From ZC4RG25 sp023428365 (GTDB taxonomy: Bacteria; Pseudomonadota; Alphaproteobacteria; Rhizobiales; Hyphomicrobiaceae), in assembly GCA_050283925.1 (NCBI GenBank), contig JBNOAI010000001.1:1-64000 (forward strand): a DNA stretch of 64,000 nt, given 5' to 3'. This document shows, one piece after another, positions 1-8,209 of this stretch. Each line of letters starts with the position of its first letter. The stretch's first letter is position 1. The position numbers and the translations under genes are program-made. The notes beneath the pieces are model-generated. The model saw only the letters and a program-made list of their open reading frames with translations. It searched no databases and was not told where the DNA came from.

Positions 1-86
1 TTGGGTTGTCGATCACCCACGCCGACGGCCGCCGCGAGGAGATCGACACCTGGGAGACCAGCGGCCAGGTCGAACCCAGCAAATAG
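1..86 (+). CDS. C-terminal end of an unidentified protein (truncated by window edge)
   Basis: Reading from base 3 gives an open frame of 27 codons that ends at TAG (84-86). The peptide is polar and charged, beginning GLSITHADGRREEID and ending SGQVEPSK. A stem-loop follows 35 bases later, which fits a true gene end. Too little is visible to assign a family. The other two forward frames are also open here, so the frame choice rests on the natural-looking C-terminus and is uncertain. Confidence 0.4.
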   Translation, partial: GLSITHADGRREEIDTWETSGQVEPSK

Positions 87-121
87 CCGCACACCGCACC
101 TGTGACCGGCGATCTGCCAAT

Positions 122-143
122 CGTCACGCATCTGAGCGTGACG
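122..143 (+). terminator. Stem-loop after the first gene
   Basis: CGTCACGC (122-129) pairs perfectly with GCGTGACG (136-143) around a six-base loop. There is no U-tract, so it may be a 3'-end stabiliser or a rho-assisted terminator rather than a classical intrinsic terminator. Confidence 0.4.
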
Positions 144-359
144 CGACTTCAGGCGCATTGCTGAAAACTGTGCTGCTGAAATTTTTAGCAGCGATCATTT
201 ACGCACATTTTTTAATCTCAGCCTTTTGCTGCCGCCTAAAAATCCGCCAGAATTTACCGAGACGGCGCGAGGTCAACTCCGTTCCACGACGGCAGATGAC
301 AACGAAATATCTCTGAGAATCATCACGGTAGCGCCGCTTCTCCCGCGACGCGCGAAGAC

Positions 360-374
360 TGGCACACACCTTGC
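360..374 (+). promoter_or_regulatory. Sigma-54 (RpoN) promoter of the urt-ure operon
   Basis: The sequence TGGCAC-ACACC-TTGC matches the sigma-54 consensus TGGCAC-N5-TTGC at every fixed base, with the GG and GC dinucleotides correctly spaced for the -24 and -12 elements. Transcription would start near base 386, about 26 bases before the urtA ATG. RpoN promoters of nitrogen-scavenging genes are usually driven by NtrC under nitrogen limitation, which fits the urea genes downstream. The match is seen in the sequence. The NtrC link is inference. Confidence 0.8.
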
Positions 375-411
375 GCTAGTTAATCCGTTAGCTTCTTAGG
401 GAGAGTCCTTT

Positions 412-1707
412 ATGAGCCGATCATTTATCCGGCGCGCACTGAATGGAGCTGCGGGCTTGGTTGCGCTCGCTGCAACAGCAAGCGTGCCAGCTTTGGCGCA
501 AGACACCATCAAGGTGGGCGTACTGCACTCACTGTCAGGCACCATGGCGATCAGCGAGACGACGCTGAAAGACGTCATGCTGATGCTGATCGAAGAGCAG
601 AACAAGAAAGGTGGTCTGCTCGGCAAGAAGCTGGAAGCGGTTGTCGTCGACCCCGCCTCGAACTGGCCGCTGTTCGCCGAGAAGGCCCGCGAGCTGATCA
701 CGCAACACAAGGTCTCGGCCGTGTTCGGCTGCTGGACCAGCGTGTCGCGCAAGTCGGTGCTGCCGGTCTTCAAGGAACTCAACAACATCCTCTTCTACCC
801 GGTCCAATACGAAGGTGAAGAGAGCGAGCGCAACGTGTTCTACACCGGCGCCGCTCCGAACCAGCAGGCGATCCCGGCTGTCGACTATCTCATGAGCAAG
901 GATGGCGGCGAGGTGAAACGGTGGGTGCTGGCTGGCACCGACTACGTCTATCCGCGCACGACCAACAAGATCCTGGAGGCCTATCTGAAGGCCAAGGGCG
1001 TCGCTGCTGAAGACATCATGATCAACTACACGCCGTTCGGCCATTCCGACTGGCAGACGATCGTCTCCGACATCAAGAAGTTCGGTTCGGCGGGCAAGAA
1101 AACGGCGGTCGTCTCGACCATCAACGGCGATGCGAACGTGCCGTTCTATAAGGAGCTTTCCAACCAGGGCCTAAAGGCGACCGATATTCCGGTTGTCGCC
1201 TTCTCGGTTGGCGAAGAAGAACTGGCCGGCATCGACACCAAGGATCTCGTTGGCCATCTCGCCGCCTGGAATTACTTCCAGTCCGTCGAGAACAAGGACA
1301 ACAGCGCTTTCATCGAGCAGTGGAAGGCCTTCACCAAGAACCCGAAGCGCGTCACCAACGATCCGATGGAAGCGCACGTGATCGGCTTCAACATGTGGGT
1401 GAAGGCAGTCGAGAAGGCCAAGACCACCGATCCTGACAAGGTTATCGATGCGATCGTCGGCATCGAAGCGCCGAACCTCACGGGTGGCATGTCGAAGATG
1501 CTGCCGAACCACCACCTCACCAAGCCGGTGCTGATCGGCGAAATCAAAGCTGACGGCCAGTTCGATGTGGTCTGGCAGACGAAGGATCTGGTGCCGGGCG
1601 ATGCCTGGACCGACTTCCTCGACGGCTCCAAGGAGCTGGAAGCCGACTGGGTCGACAAGAAGTGCGGCAACTTCAACACCAAGACCGGCAAGTGCGGCGG
1701 CGCCTGA
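412..1707 (+). CDS. urtA: Urea ABC transporter, periplasmic urea-binding protein UrtA
   Basis: This is the periplasmic receptor that delivers urea to the UrtBC permease. It has 431 residues, usual for UrtA. A signal peptide covers about residues 1-29, with Arg7-Arg8, a hydrophobic stretch and an ALA cleavage motif. The mature part opens IKVGVLHSLSGTMAISE, typical of the type I (amide/urea, LivK-like) binding-protein fold. The ATG is preceded by AGGGAGAG at a normal distance. It is the first gene of the operon, behind the sigma-54 element, and is followed by a strong stem-loop before urtB, as often seen where a binding protein must outnumber its permease. FmdD-type amide receptors are relatives, but the urtBCDE-ure context favours urea. 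Confidence 0.96.
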   Translation: MSRSFIRRALNGAAGLVALAATASVPALAQDTIKVGVLHSLSGTMAISETTLKDVMLMLIEEQNKKGGLLGKKLEAVVVDPASNWPLFAEKARELITQHKVSAVFGCWTSVSRKSVLPVFKELNNILFYPVQYEGEESERNVFYTGAAPNQQAIPAVDYLMSKDGGEVKRWVLAGTDYVYPRTTNKILEAYLKAKGVAAEDIMINYTPFGHSDWQTIVSDIKKFGSAGKKTAVVSTINGDANVPFYKELSNQGLKATDIPVVAFSVGEEELAGIDTKDLVGHLAAWNYFQSVENKDNSAFIEQWKAFTKNPKRVTNDPMEAHVIGFNMWVKAVEKAKTTDPDKVIDAIVGIEAPNLTGGMSKMLPNHHLTKPVLIGEIKADGQFDVVWQTKDLVPGDAWTDFLDGSKELEADWVDKKCGNFNTKTGKCGGA

Positions 1708-1732
1708 TCGTCTGACCGCAACATAAAATTGC

Positions 1733-1765
1733 GATGCGGCGGCCGGAATTTGCAGCCGCCGCATC
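1733..1765 (+). terminator. Strong intercistronic stem-loop between urtA and urtB
   Basis: GATGCGGCGGC (1733-1743) is perfectly complementary to GCCGCCGCATC (1755-1765) around an 11-base loop. There is no U-run. The hairpin probably protects the urtA 3' end and/or partly terminates transcription, keeping the binding protein in excess over the membrane subunits. Confidence 0.7.
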
Positions 1766-1804
1766 CAGCCTGATCAATGCTTCCGCCTCGGGATCACAAG
1801 ACGC

Positions 1805-3436
1805 ATGAGCGCACTGCGCAATGGCTGGTTTGGCCTTCAGCTCGCGATATTGACCGCCATCATCGGCGTATTCGCCATCGCAGCGCTGCCCGCGCGCGCG
1901 CAGAATGCAGACTTCGATAAAGCCATTGAACTTCTGGCAGCCGATAATTTCGGCGACACCACGGCCGCAATAGACCTCATCGCGCAATCCGGCGTTCCAC
2001 AAGCAGCCTCGATCATCGAAGCTTTGGGCGATCGCCGTCTGCTGTTCGATAGCAGCACCAAGACAGTCTTCTATCGTGATGCCAGCGGATCGATCCGGGA
2101 CGCACGCACTGGCGATATTGCAAGCAGCCCACCGGCAGAGCTTTCGACGGTCCGTCTCAACAATCGCGTACGCTCGGCTGCGCAAGCGGCGATGGGCGGA
2201 CTGAGCATTCTCAATCCGGATCCGGCGCGTCGTGCCGAAGCAGCCGCCGCCGTCTTGAAAGCGCGCGATGCCTCTGCGTTGCCCGTTCTTGAAGCGGCGC
2301 TCGCCAAGGAAAACGATCCGGGCATCAAGGCAACCATGGAACTGGCCCGCGCTGCCATTCTGGTCAACAAAGCCGATGCACCGGTGGCAGCCCGCGTCAG
2401 TGCGATTGAGACGTTGGCCAGCAAAGGAAACCGCGACGCGCTCGCGATCCTGAAAAGTCTACCGGCCAATTCCGCCGAGCCCCTTCGCAAGGCTGCAGAT
2501 AGCGCCATTGCGGAAATCGAACAGCGCCTGGCGCTGTGGGGTATCGTACAAAACCTGTGGTACGGCCTCTCTCTTGGCTCTGTTCTCCTGCTCGCCGCTA
2601 TCGGCCTTGCAATCACGTTCGGCGTCATGGGCGTCATCAACATGGCGCACGGCGAAATGGTGATGCTGGGCGCGTACACGACATTTGTCGTTCAGGAGAT
2701 CATTCGCACCAGCGCACCCGGCCTGTTCGACTACTCGCTCGGCATTGCAATCCCCCTCGCCTTTCTGGTGGCGGGCGGCGTCGGCGTCGCCATGGAGCGC
2801 GGCGTTATCCGCTTCCTCTACGGCCGCCCGCTGGAAACGTTGCTCGCGACTTGGGGCATCAGCCTCATCATCCAACAGGCAGTGCGCACGACGTTCGGGC
2901 CAACGAACCGTGAAGTCGGCACACCGCAATTCATGTCCGGTGCGTTTCAGGTCGGCGAAATGGCGATCACCTGGAACCGGCTCTATATCGTCATTTTCGC
3001 AGCCATCATCTTCACCGGATTGCTGCTGACGCTGCGTTACACGCCCCTTGGCTTGCAGATGCGCGCTGTCACCCAGAACCGGCGCATGGCCGCATCGATG
3101 GGCATCCCGACGGGTCGCGTCGATGCTTTGACATTCGGACTGGGATCGGGAATTGCCGGACTTGCCGGCGTTGCACTCTCACAGATCGATAACGTCAGCC
3201 CGAACCTGGGCCAGAGCTACATCATCGACAGCTTCCTGGTCGTGGTGTTCGGTGGCGTCGGCAATCTCTGGGGCACCCTGGTCGGCGCGCTGTCACTCGG
3301 CATCGCCAACAAGATCCTCGAACCATACGCCGGCGCCGTGCTCGGCAAGATCCTGCTACTGGTCGCCATCATTCTCTTCACTCAGAAACGGCCGCGCGGA
3401 TTGTTTGCGCTGAAGGGAAGGGCGGTGGAGGCATGA
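1805..3436 (+). CDS. urtB: Urea ABC transporter permease UrtB
   Basis: This is one of the two membrane subunits of the urea importer. It has 543 residues, the usual UrtB length and longer than LivH because of a periplasmic N-terminal region. A signal-like segment lies at residues 1-32 (ending ARAQ). Residues about 33-240 form an alanine-rich, helical-repeat (HEAT-like) extracytoplasmic domain. From about residue 245 follows the LivH-type permease with eight or so membrane segments and the conserved GVMGVINMAHGEMVMLGAY region. Its stop overlaps the start of urtC (ATGA), so the two permeases are probably translationally coupled. Confidence 0.95.
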   Translation: MSALRNGWFGLQLAILTAIIGVFAIAALPARAQNADFDKAIELLAADNFGDTTAAIDLIAQSGVPQAASIIEALGDRRLLFDSSTKTVFYRDASGSIRDARTGDIASSPPAELSTVRLNNRVRSAAQAAMGGLSILNPDPARRAEAAAAVLKARDASALPVLEAALAKENDPGIKATMELARAAILVNKADAPVAARVSAIETLASKGNRDALAILKSLPANSAEPLRKAADSAIAEIEQRLALWGIVQNLWYGLSLGSVLLLAAIGLAITFGVMGVINMAHGEMVMLGAYTTFVVQEIIRTSAPGLFDYSLGIAIPLAFLVAGGVGVAMERGVIRFLYGRPLETLLATWGISLIIQQAVRTTFGPTNREVGTPQFMSGAFQVGEMAITWNRLYIVIFAAIIFTGLLLTLRYTPLGLQMRAVTQNRRMAASMGIPTGRVDALTFGLGSGIAGLAGVALSQIDNVSPNLGQSYIIDSFLVVVFGGVGNLWGTLVGALSLGIANKILEPYAGAVLGKILLLVAIILFTQKRPRGLFALKGRAVEA

Positions 3437-4581
3437 TCACCCGCGCGATCCTGGCTGGCGACAAATGGGCGAAGTGGTTTCTCGCCATCGTACTCGGTGC
3501 GGCGATCATCGTGCCGATCCTGCATCTGGCTGTCCCGCCGACATCGCCGTTTCACGTCTCGACGGCAGCGATGGCGGTGTGGGGCAAATACCTGTGCTTC
3601 GCGCTGCTGGCGCTGTCACTCGATCTGGTCTGGGGCTATTGCGGCATTCTCTCGCTGGGCCACGGCGCATTCTTCGCGCTCGGCGGCTACGCGATGGGCA
3701 TGTACCTCATGCGCCAGATCGGCACCCGCGGTGTCTACGGACATCCTGAGCTTCCCGACTTCATGGTCTTCCTCAATTGGAAAGAGCTTCCATGGTTCTG
3801 GTACGGTTTCGATCAAGCTTGGTTTGCGTTCCTAATGGTCGCTCTCGTCCCCGGCGTCCTCGCGTTCGTGTTCGGGTGGTTCGCCTTCCGCAGCCGCGTG
3901 ACGGGCGTCTATCTGTCGATCATCACACAAGCGATGACGTACGCGCTTCTGCTGGCATTCTTCCGCAACGACATGGGATTCGGCGGCAACAACGGCCTGA
4001 CCGACTTCAAGGACATCCTCGGATTTCCGGTGCAGGCGGAAACGACTCGCGCGGCGCTCTTCTCAGCCTCCGCGCTGGCGCTCGCACTCGGATATCTGGT
4101 GGCAAGGGCCATCGTCTCATCGCGACTCGGCAAAGTGTTGATCTCAATCCGCGACGCGGAGAGCCGGACGCGCTTCCTGGGCTACCGGGTGGAGAACTAC
4201 AAGGCGTTCGTGTTCACAGTGTCGGCGGTGATGGCGGGGATCGCGGGAGCGCTGTACGTCCCGCAGGTGGGGATCATCAATCCGAGCGAATTCGCCCCGG
4301 CCAACTCCATCGAGGTGGTGATCTGGGTGGCCGTGGGGGGACGCGGGACGCTGGTGGGCGCGGCACTCGGCGCGGTTCTGGTCAACTTCGCCAAGACAAC
4401 ATTCACGACCGGCCTTCTCGCTCCCTACTGGTTATTCGTGCTCGGCGCACTGTTCGTGCTGGTCACGATTTTCCTGCCGAAAGGCATCCTCGGAACGATC
4501 GACGAGTGGCGCGGCCGCTGGCGGAAGGAAAAGCCGGCGAACGACTACGCCACACGCCCAGCCGAACAGCCGGCGGAATAG
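3433..4581 (+). CDS. urtC: Urea ABC transporter permease UrtC
   Basis: This is the second, LivM-type permease subunit, 382 residues with about ten hydrophobic segments. The family hallmark SLDLVWGYCGILSLGHGAFF is present near residue 62, as is a cytoplasmic loop (VLISIRDAESRTRFLGY) that contacts the ATPases. The start ATG overlaps the urtB stop by four bases. UrtB and UrtC should form the heterodimeric channel energised by UrtD and UrtE. Confidence 0.95.
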   Translation: MITRAILAGDKWAKWFLAIVLGAAIIVPILHLAVPPTSPFHVSTAAMAVWGKYLCFALLALSLDLVWGYCGILSLGHGAFFALGGYAMGMYLMRQIGTRGVYGHPELPDFMVFLNWKELPWFWYGFDQAWFAFLMVALVPGVLAFVFGWFAFRSRVTGVYLSIITQAMTYALLLAFFRNDMGFGGNNGLTDFKDILGFPVQAETTRAALFSASALALALGYLVARAIVSSRLGKVLISIRDAESRTRFLGYRVENYKAFVFTVSAVMAGIAGALYVPQVGIINPSEFAPANSIEVVIWVAVGGRGTLVGAALGAVLVNFAKTTFTTGLLAPYWLFVLGALFVLVTIFLPKGILGTIDEWRGRWRKEKPANDYATRPAEQPAE

Positions 4582-4590
4582 GAGGCGCCC

Positions 4591-5370
4591 ATGAACGAGA
4601 TCGTCGTCCAGGGCGATGCCCCGCCGCAACTGACACCAAGCCTGTTGTATCTCGACGGTGTGACGGTGACGTTCGACGGGTTTCGCGCCCTCAACAACCT
4701 GTCTCTGCAGATCGAGCCAGGCGAAATGCGCGCCATCATCGGTCCGAATGGCGCCGGCAAAACCACCATGATGGACGTGATCACCGGCAAAACGCGCCCG
4801 GACAAAGGGGAGGTGGTTTTCGACCACGGCATCGACCTGACGCAATTGGACGAGGCCAAGATCGCCAATCTCGGAATCGGCCGAAAGTTCCAGAAGCCGA
4901 CCGTCTTTGAGCATCACAGCGTCGAGGACAACATCCTCCTGGCGCTGAAGAACAACCGCGGTGTCCGCGCCAATCTGATTTGGGGGATCGCGCTTCAGGA
5001 TGAAGGCCGCATCGATGACATCCTGAAAACCGTTGGCCTCGTGCAGCAACGCGAGGTTCTGGCGGGCACGCTCAGCCACGGCCAGAAGCAATGGCTCGAA
5101 ATCGGCATGCTGCTCGCGCAGGATCCGAAACTGCTGCTCGTCGACGAACCGGTCGCGGGCATGACCGATGCAGAAACGGAAGCGACCGCCGAACTGCTGA
5201 AGCGTATCTCCGCGGATCATTCCGTTGTCGTCGTCGAGCACGACATGGCGTTCGTGCGCGCGCTTGGGGTGAAAGTCACGTGTTTGCACGAAGGATCAGT
5301 GTTGGCGGAAGGCACAATTGATGCCGTGTCTGAAAATCCGCGCGTCGTCGAAGTCTACCTAGGACGCTGA
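4591..5370 (+). CDS. urtD: Urea ABC transporter ATP-binding protein UrtD
   Basis: This is a cytoplasmic ATPase of the LivG type, 259 residues. Walker A is GPNGAGKTT at residues 51-59. The ABC signature is the UrtD variant LSHGQKQ and Walker B is LLLVDEP. An AGGAGG ribosome-binding site lies just upstream and the gap to urtC is nine bases. The substitution of the second Gly in the signature (LSHGQ) is common in this subfamily and does not suggest inactivity. Confidence 0.95.
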   Translation: MNEIVVQGDAPPQLTPSLLYLDGVTVTFDGFRALNNLSLQIEPGEMRAIIGPNGAGKTTMMDVITGKTRPDKGEVVFDHGIDLTQLDEAKIANLGIGRKFQKPTVFEHHSVEDNILLALKNNRGVRANLIWGIALQDEGRIDDILKTVGLVQQREVLAGTLSHGQKQWLEIGMLLAQDPKLLLVDEPVAGMTDAETEATAELLKRISADHSVVVVEHDMAFVRALGVKVTCLHEGSVLAEGTIDAVSENPRVVEVYLGR

Positions 5371-5383
5371 TCGAGGACCTATC

Positions 5384-6079
5384 ATGCTGAAGGTGGAACA
5401 TATCGATCTCTACTACGGCGCGGCGCAGGCACTGCGCGGCGTTTCGATGGAGGCGCGCGTCGGCGAGGTGACGTCGGTACTCGGCCGCAATGGCGTCGGC
5501 AAAACCAGCCTGCTGCGTGCGATCGCCGGTCATCATCGTGTCAGCGCTGGACAGATCGAATGGGAGGACGAGGCGATCACCCCGCTACCGCCATTCGAAC
5601 GCGCGCGTCGTGGCATTGCGCTCGTTCCCCAAGGCCGCGAGATTTTTCCGCTGCTCACCGTGCGCGAAAATCTTCAAACTGGATTTGCCGTGTTGAAACG
5701 TGCGGAACGCATGGTCGAAGAAGAAATCTTCGAACTGTTTCCCGTACTCAAATCCATGATGCACCGTCGCGGCGGTGATCTCTCGGGCGGGCAGCAACAG
5801 CAGCTTGCGATCGCCCGCGCTCTGGTGATGAAACCGCGCCTGCTCATTCTCGATGAGCCAACCGAGGGCATTCAGCCGTCGATCATCAAGGATATCGGCC
5901 GAGCCATCGACTACCTGCGCAAGAAAGGACAAATGGCCATCGTGCTGGTCGAACAGTATTTCGAGTTCGCGCGCGATCTGGCCGATCGCTACGCAGTGAT
6001 GGATCGCGGACAGATCGTGTTAAGCGGCACCCGCGCGGAAATGGTGGAGGAAGATGTCCGTCGCCGGCTTGTCGTTTAA
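5384..6079 (+). CDS. urtE: Urea ABC transporter ATP-binding protein UrtE
   Basis: This is the LivF-type ATPase of the urea importer, 231 residues. Walker A is GRNGVGKTS near residue 34, the signature is LSGGQQQ and Walker B is LLILDEP. It starts 13 bases after urtD behind GAGGA. Its 3' end overlaps the start of ureD by 26 bases, which physically joins the transport and enzyme halves of the operon. Confidence 0.95.
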   Translation: MLKVEHIDLYYGAAQALRGVSMEARVGEVTSVLGRNGVGKTSLLRAIAGHHRVSAGQIEWEDEAITPLPPFERARRGIALVPQGREIFPLLTVRENLQTGFAVLKRAERMVEEEIFELFPVLKSMMHRRGGDLSGGQQQQLAIARALVMKPRLLILDEPTEGIQPSIIKDIGRAIDYLRKKGQMAIVLVEQYFEFARDLADRYAVMDRGQIVLSGTRAEMVEEDVRRRLVV

Positions 6080-6917
6080 GGAAAACAACGGCGCCGTATC
6101 ATGCGACGACAGGCTGGCGCAGGTTCGCGCTGTTGGCCGCGTCGAGATTTCGTGTGGGTCTGGCCCCACTGGAACACGGCTTGTCGACCTTGTCGAGCAA
6201 GGCGGTTATCGCGTCAAATTTCCCGATCCAACCGGAACCGCCATAGAGCCGGTGATCATCAATACAGGTGGCGGCGTTGCTGGTGGCGATCGTCTCGACA
6301 TCGATATCCGCGCAAATGAAGGCGCGCATGTTGCGACCTCAACGGCGACGGCCGAGCGCATCTATCGCAGCTCCGGTGCTGACACGTACGTCACTATCAA
6401 TCTGCACGCCGCAGATGGAGCGATCCTGTCTTGGCTCCCGCAAGCTACGATCCTGTTTTCGGGGGCACGACTGTCACGTCGGTTCAATATCGACGTATCA
6501 GGCGGAGCCCGCTTGCTGATGGCGGAAGCCACGGTGTTCGGCCGCGTTGCCAGTGGCGAAACCATGGGGCCAGGCATCTATCGCGATGATTGGCGCGTGC
6601 GCCGCGACGGCCGCCTGCTGTTTGCGGAATCCGTCCGCATGGATGGTCACATCGGCGACACGATCGCAAAAACTGCCGTGATGAACGGCGCCCGCAGTTC
6701 CGGTCTTATGCTTTACGTCGGCGCAGACGCGGAGGATCGTCGCGCCGATCTCCGCGAGAGTTTGCAAAGCCGGTCTGGCATTCACGGCATCAGCGCCTGG
6801 AACGGTATGCTTGTGCTGCGCGTGCTGGCTGGCGGACTTTCTGATGTACACGACCTTATGCAACAGGCCATCAAAGCACTGACGCGTGCGCCATTGCCGC
6901 GAACCTGGGCGAACTGA
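6054..6917 (+). CDS. ureD: Urease accessory protein UreD
   Basis: UreD is the scaffold that binds apo-urease and, with UreF and UreG, guides nickel into the active site. It has 287 residues. The conserved beta-rich core is visible in VIINTGGGVAGGDRLDIDI and in ATVFGRVASGETM. The chosen ATG at 6054 has GGAGGA directly upstream inside urtE. No later start has a comparable ribosome-binding site, so the overlap with urtE looks genuine. Confidence 0.93.
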   Translation: MSVAGLSFKENNGAVSCDDRLAQVRAVGRVEISCGSGPTGTRLVDLVEQGGYRVKFPDPTGTAIEPVIINTGGGVAGGDRLDIDIRANEGAHVATSTATAERIYRSSGADTYVTINLHAADGAILSWLPQATILFSGARLSRRFNIDVSGGARLLMAEATVFGRVASGETMGPGIYRDDWRVRRDGRLLFAESVRMDGHIGDTIAKTAVMNGARSSGLMLYVGADAEDRRADLRESLQSRSGIHGISAWNGMLVLRVLAGGLSDVHDLMQQAIKALTRAPLPRTWAN

Positions 6918-6938
6918 GTTCTCAACGAGACAAACGAT

Positions 6939-7241
6939 ATGAACCTGACACCCCGCGAAAAGGACAGGCTGCTGGTCGCCATGGCCGCGATCGTTGCGCG
7001 ACGTCGGCTTGAACGCGGCGTCAAACTCAACCATCCCGAAGCCATCGCGCTGATCACGGATTTTGTCGTTGAGGGCGCGCGTGATGGACGTTCAGTTTCC
7101 GAACTGATGCGCGACGGCGCGAAGGTCGTCACCCGCGATCAGGTGATGCCGGGCGTCGCCGAGATGATCCATGACGTGCAGGTGGAATCGACTTTCCCCG
7201 ATGGCACCAAGCTTGTCACCGTACACGAACCGATCCGCTGA
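6939..7241 (+). CDS. ureA: Urease gamma subunit UreA
   Basis: This is the small structural subunit of the three-subunit bacterial urease, exactly the canonical 100 residues. It starts MNLTPREKDRLLVAMAAIVA and carries the conserved LNHPEAIALITDFVVEGARDG and MPGVAEMIHDVQVE segments. It lies 21 bases after ureD and assembles with UreB and UreC in a trimer of trimers. Confidence 0.97.
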   Translation: MNLTPREKDRLLVAMAAIVARRRLERGVKLNHPEAIALITDFVVEGARDGRSVSELMRDGAKVVTRDQVMPGVAEMIHDVQVESTFPDGTKLVTVHEPIR

Positions 7242-7268
7242 TCACGACATACAAACCGGGGATTTCAG

Positions 7269-7862
7269 ATGACACGTCGTAACCGCCACATTGGGTCAAT
7301 CCTCCCCTCAATCGCTGCAATTGCTCTCTCGGCATCCCCCGCGCTTGCTCACGTCGGCGTCGATGCGCATGGGACTTTCTTCGCCGGCTTTGTCCATCCA
7401 GTCGGTGGACTGGATCACCTTGCCGCGATGATCGCGGTCGGCTTGTGGGCCGCGATAGTAGGTGGACAGCGCGTGTGGATCTGGCCCGTGGCATTTGTCG
7501 GAGCAATGGTCGTCGGCGGATTGCTTGGTCGCGCCGGTATCGATCTCCCGTTGGTCGAACCGATGATTGCTGGTTCCGTGATGCTGCTCGGTCTTGGAAT
7601 TGGCGCGCTGCTGAAAGCACCCGTCGCCGTCGGCGCGGTTGTTATCGCGGCTTTCGGCATCTTTCACGGTTACGCGCACGGTGCAGAGGCACCGGCCGGT
7701 GATTGGTTCGGTTACGCCGCTGGCTTTGTCATCGCGACTGGTGTGCTGCACGCGATCGGCGTCGGCGCTGGCCAGTTTCTCAAGAGCGACGCTGGCCTCA
7801 AAACCGCGCGCGTGATCGGCGGCGCGACCGCCGTTCTCGGCCTCGTTCTTTTAATCCAGTGA
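7269..7862 (+). CDS. hupE: HupE/UreJ-family nickel permease
   Basis: This inner-membrane protein of 197 residues has a cleavable signal peptide (about 1-27, ending ALAH) and about six hydrophobic segments. The family signature HPVGGLDHL follows the N-terminus and a second His motif (HGYAHG) lies in the fourth segment. HupE/UreJ proteins facilitate nickel (or cobalt) uptake. Its place between ureA and ureB supports nickel for urease. The gap to ureB is only eight bases. Use of the symbol ureJ would be equally defensible. Confidence 0.9.
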   Translation: MTRRNRHIGSILPSIAAIALSASPALAHVGVDAHGTFFAGFVHPVGGLDHLAAMIAVGLWAAIVGGQRVWIWPVAFVGAMVVGGLLGRAGIDLPLVEPMIAGSVMLLGLGIGALLKAPVAVGAVVIAAFGIFHGYAHGAEAPAGDWFGYAAGFVIATGVLHAIGVGAGQFLKSDAGLKTARVIGGATAVLGLVLLIQ

Positions 7863-7870
7863 GGTGGACG

Positions 7871-8176
7871 ATGATCCCCGGAGAAGTCATCACCGTTCCT
7901 GGCGATATCGAGCTCAACGCGGATCGCCCGACACTCACGCTGACGGTGGCCAACACCGGCGACCGTCCGATCCAGGTCGGCAGCCATTATCATTTCTACG
8001 AGACCAATCCGGCGCTGTCGTTCGACCGAGAGAAAACACGCGGCTTTCGCCTCGACATCGCGGCGGGCACCGCAGTCCGCTTCGAGCCGGGGCAGACGCG
8101 TGACGTGCAGCTTGTCGCGCTTGCCGGCGAGCGCCGAGTGTTCGGCTTCCGACAGGCCATCATGGGCAATCTTTAG
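7871..8176 (+). CDS. ureB: Urease beta subunit UreB
   Basis: This is the structural subunit that packs around UreC, 101 residues, the normal length. It starts MIPGEVITVPGDIELNADR and includes the signature VGSHYHFYETNPALSFDR. The ATG at 7871 is preceded by GAGGTGG. The open frame extends upstream into hupE, but only this start matches the family. It ends FGFRQAIMGNL and is followed by ureC after 33 bases. Confidence 0.96.
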   Translation: MIPGEVITVPGDIELNADRPTLTLTVANTGDRPIQVGSHYHFYETNPALSFDREKTRGFRLDIAAGTAVRFEPGQTRDVQLVALAGERRVFGFRQAIMGNL

Positions 8177-8209
8177 ACGTGTGATCGGCGCGAACAGGGA
8201 AATAGAATC

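Larger units (their letters stand above)
87..411. other. Intergenic regulatory region upstream of the urea block
   Basis: No gene is visible in these 325 bases. The first part holds a stem-loop (122-143) that probably ends the preceding transcript. The middle, 170-250, is AT-rich compared with the rest of the window and holds an inverted repeat TGCTGCT...AGCAGC (171-192). The last part holds the sigma-54 promoter element described separately. The AT-rich stretch with TGC-N11-GCA at 174-190 is a possible enhancer (NtrC-type) site. The enhancer assignment is inference. Confidence 0.6.
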
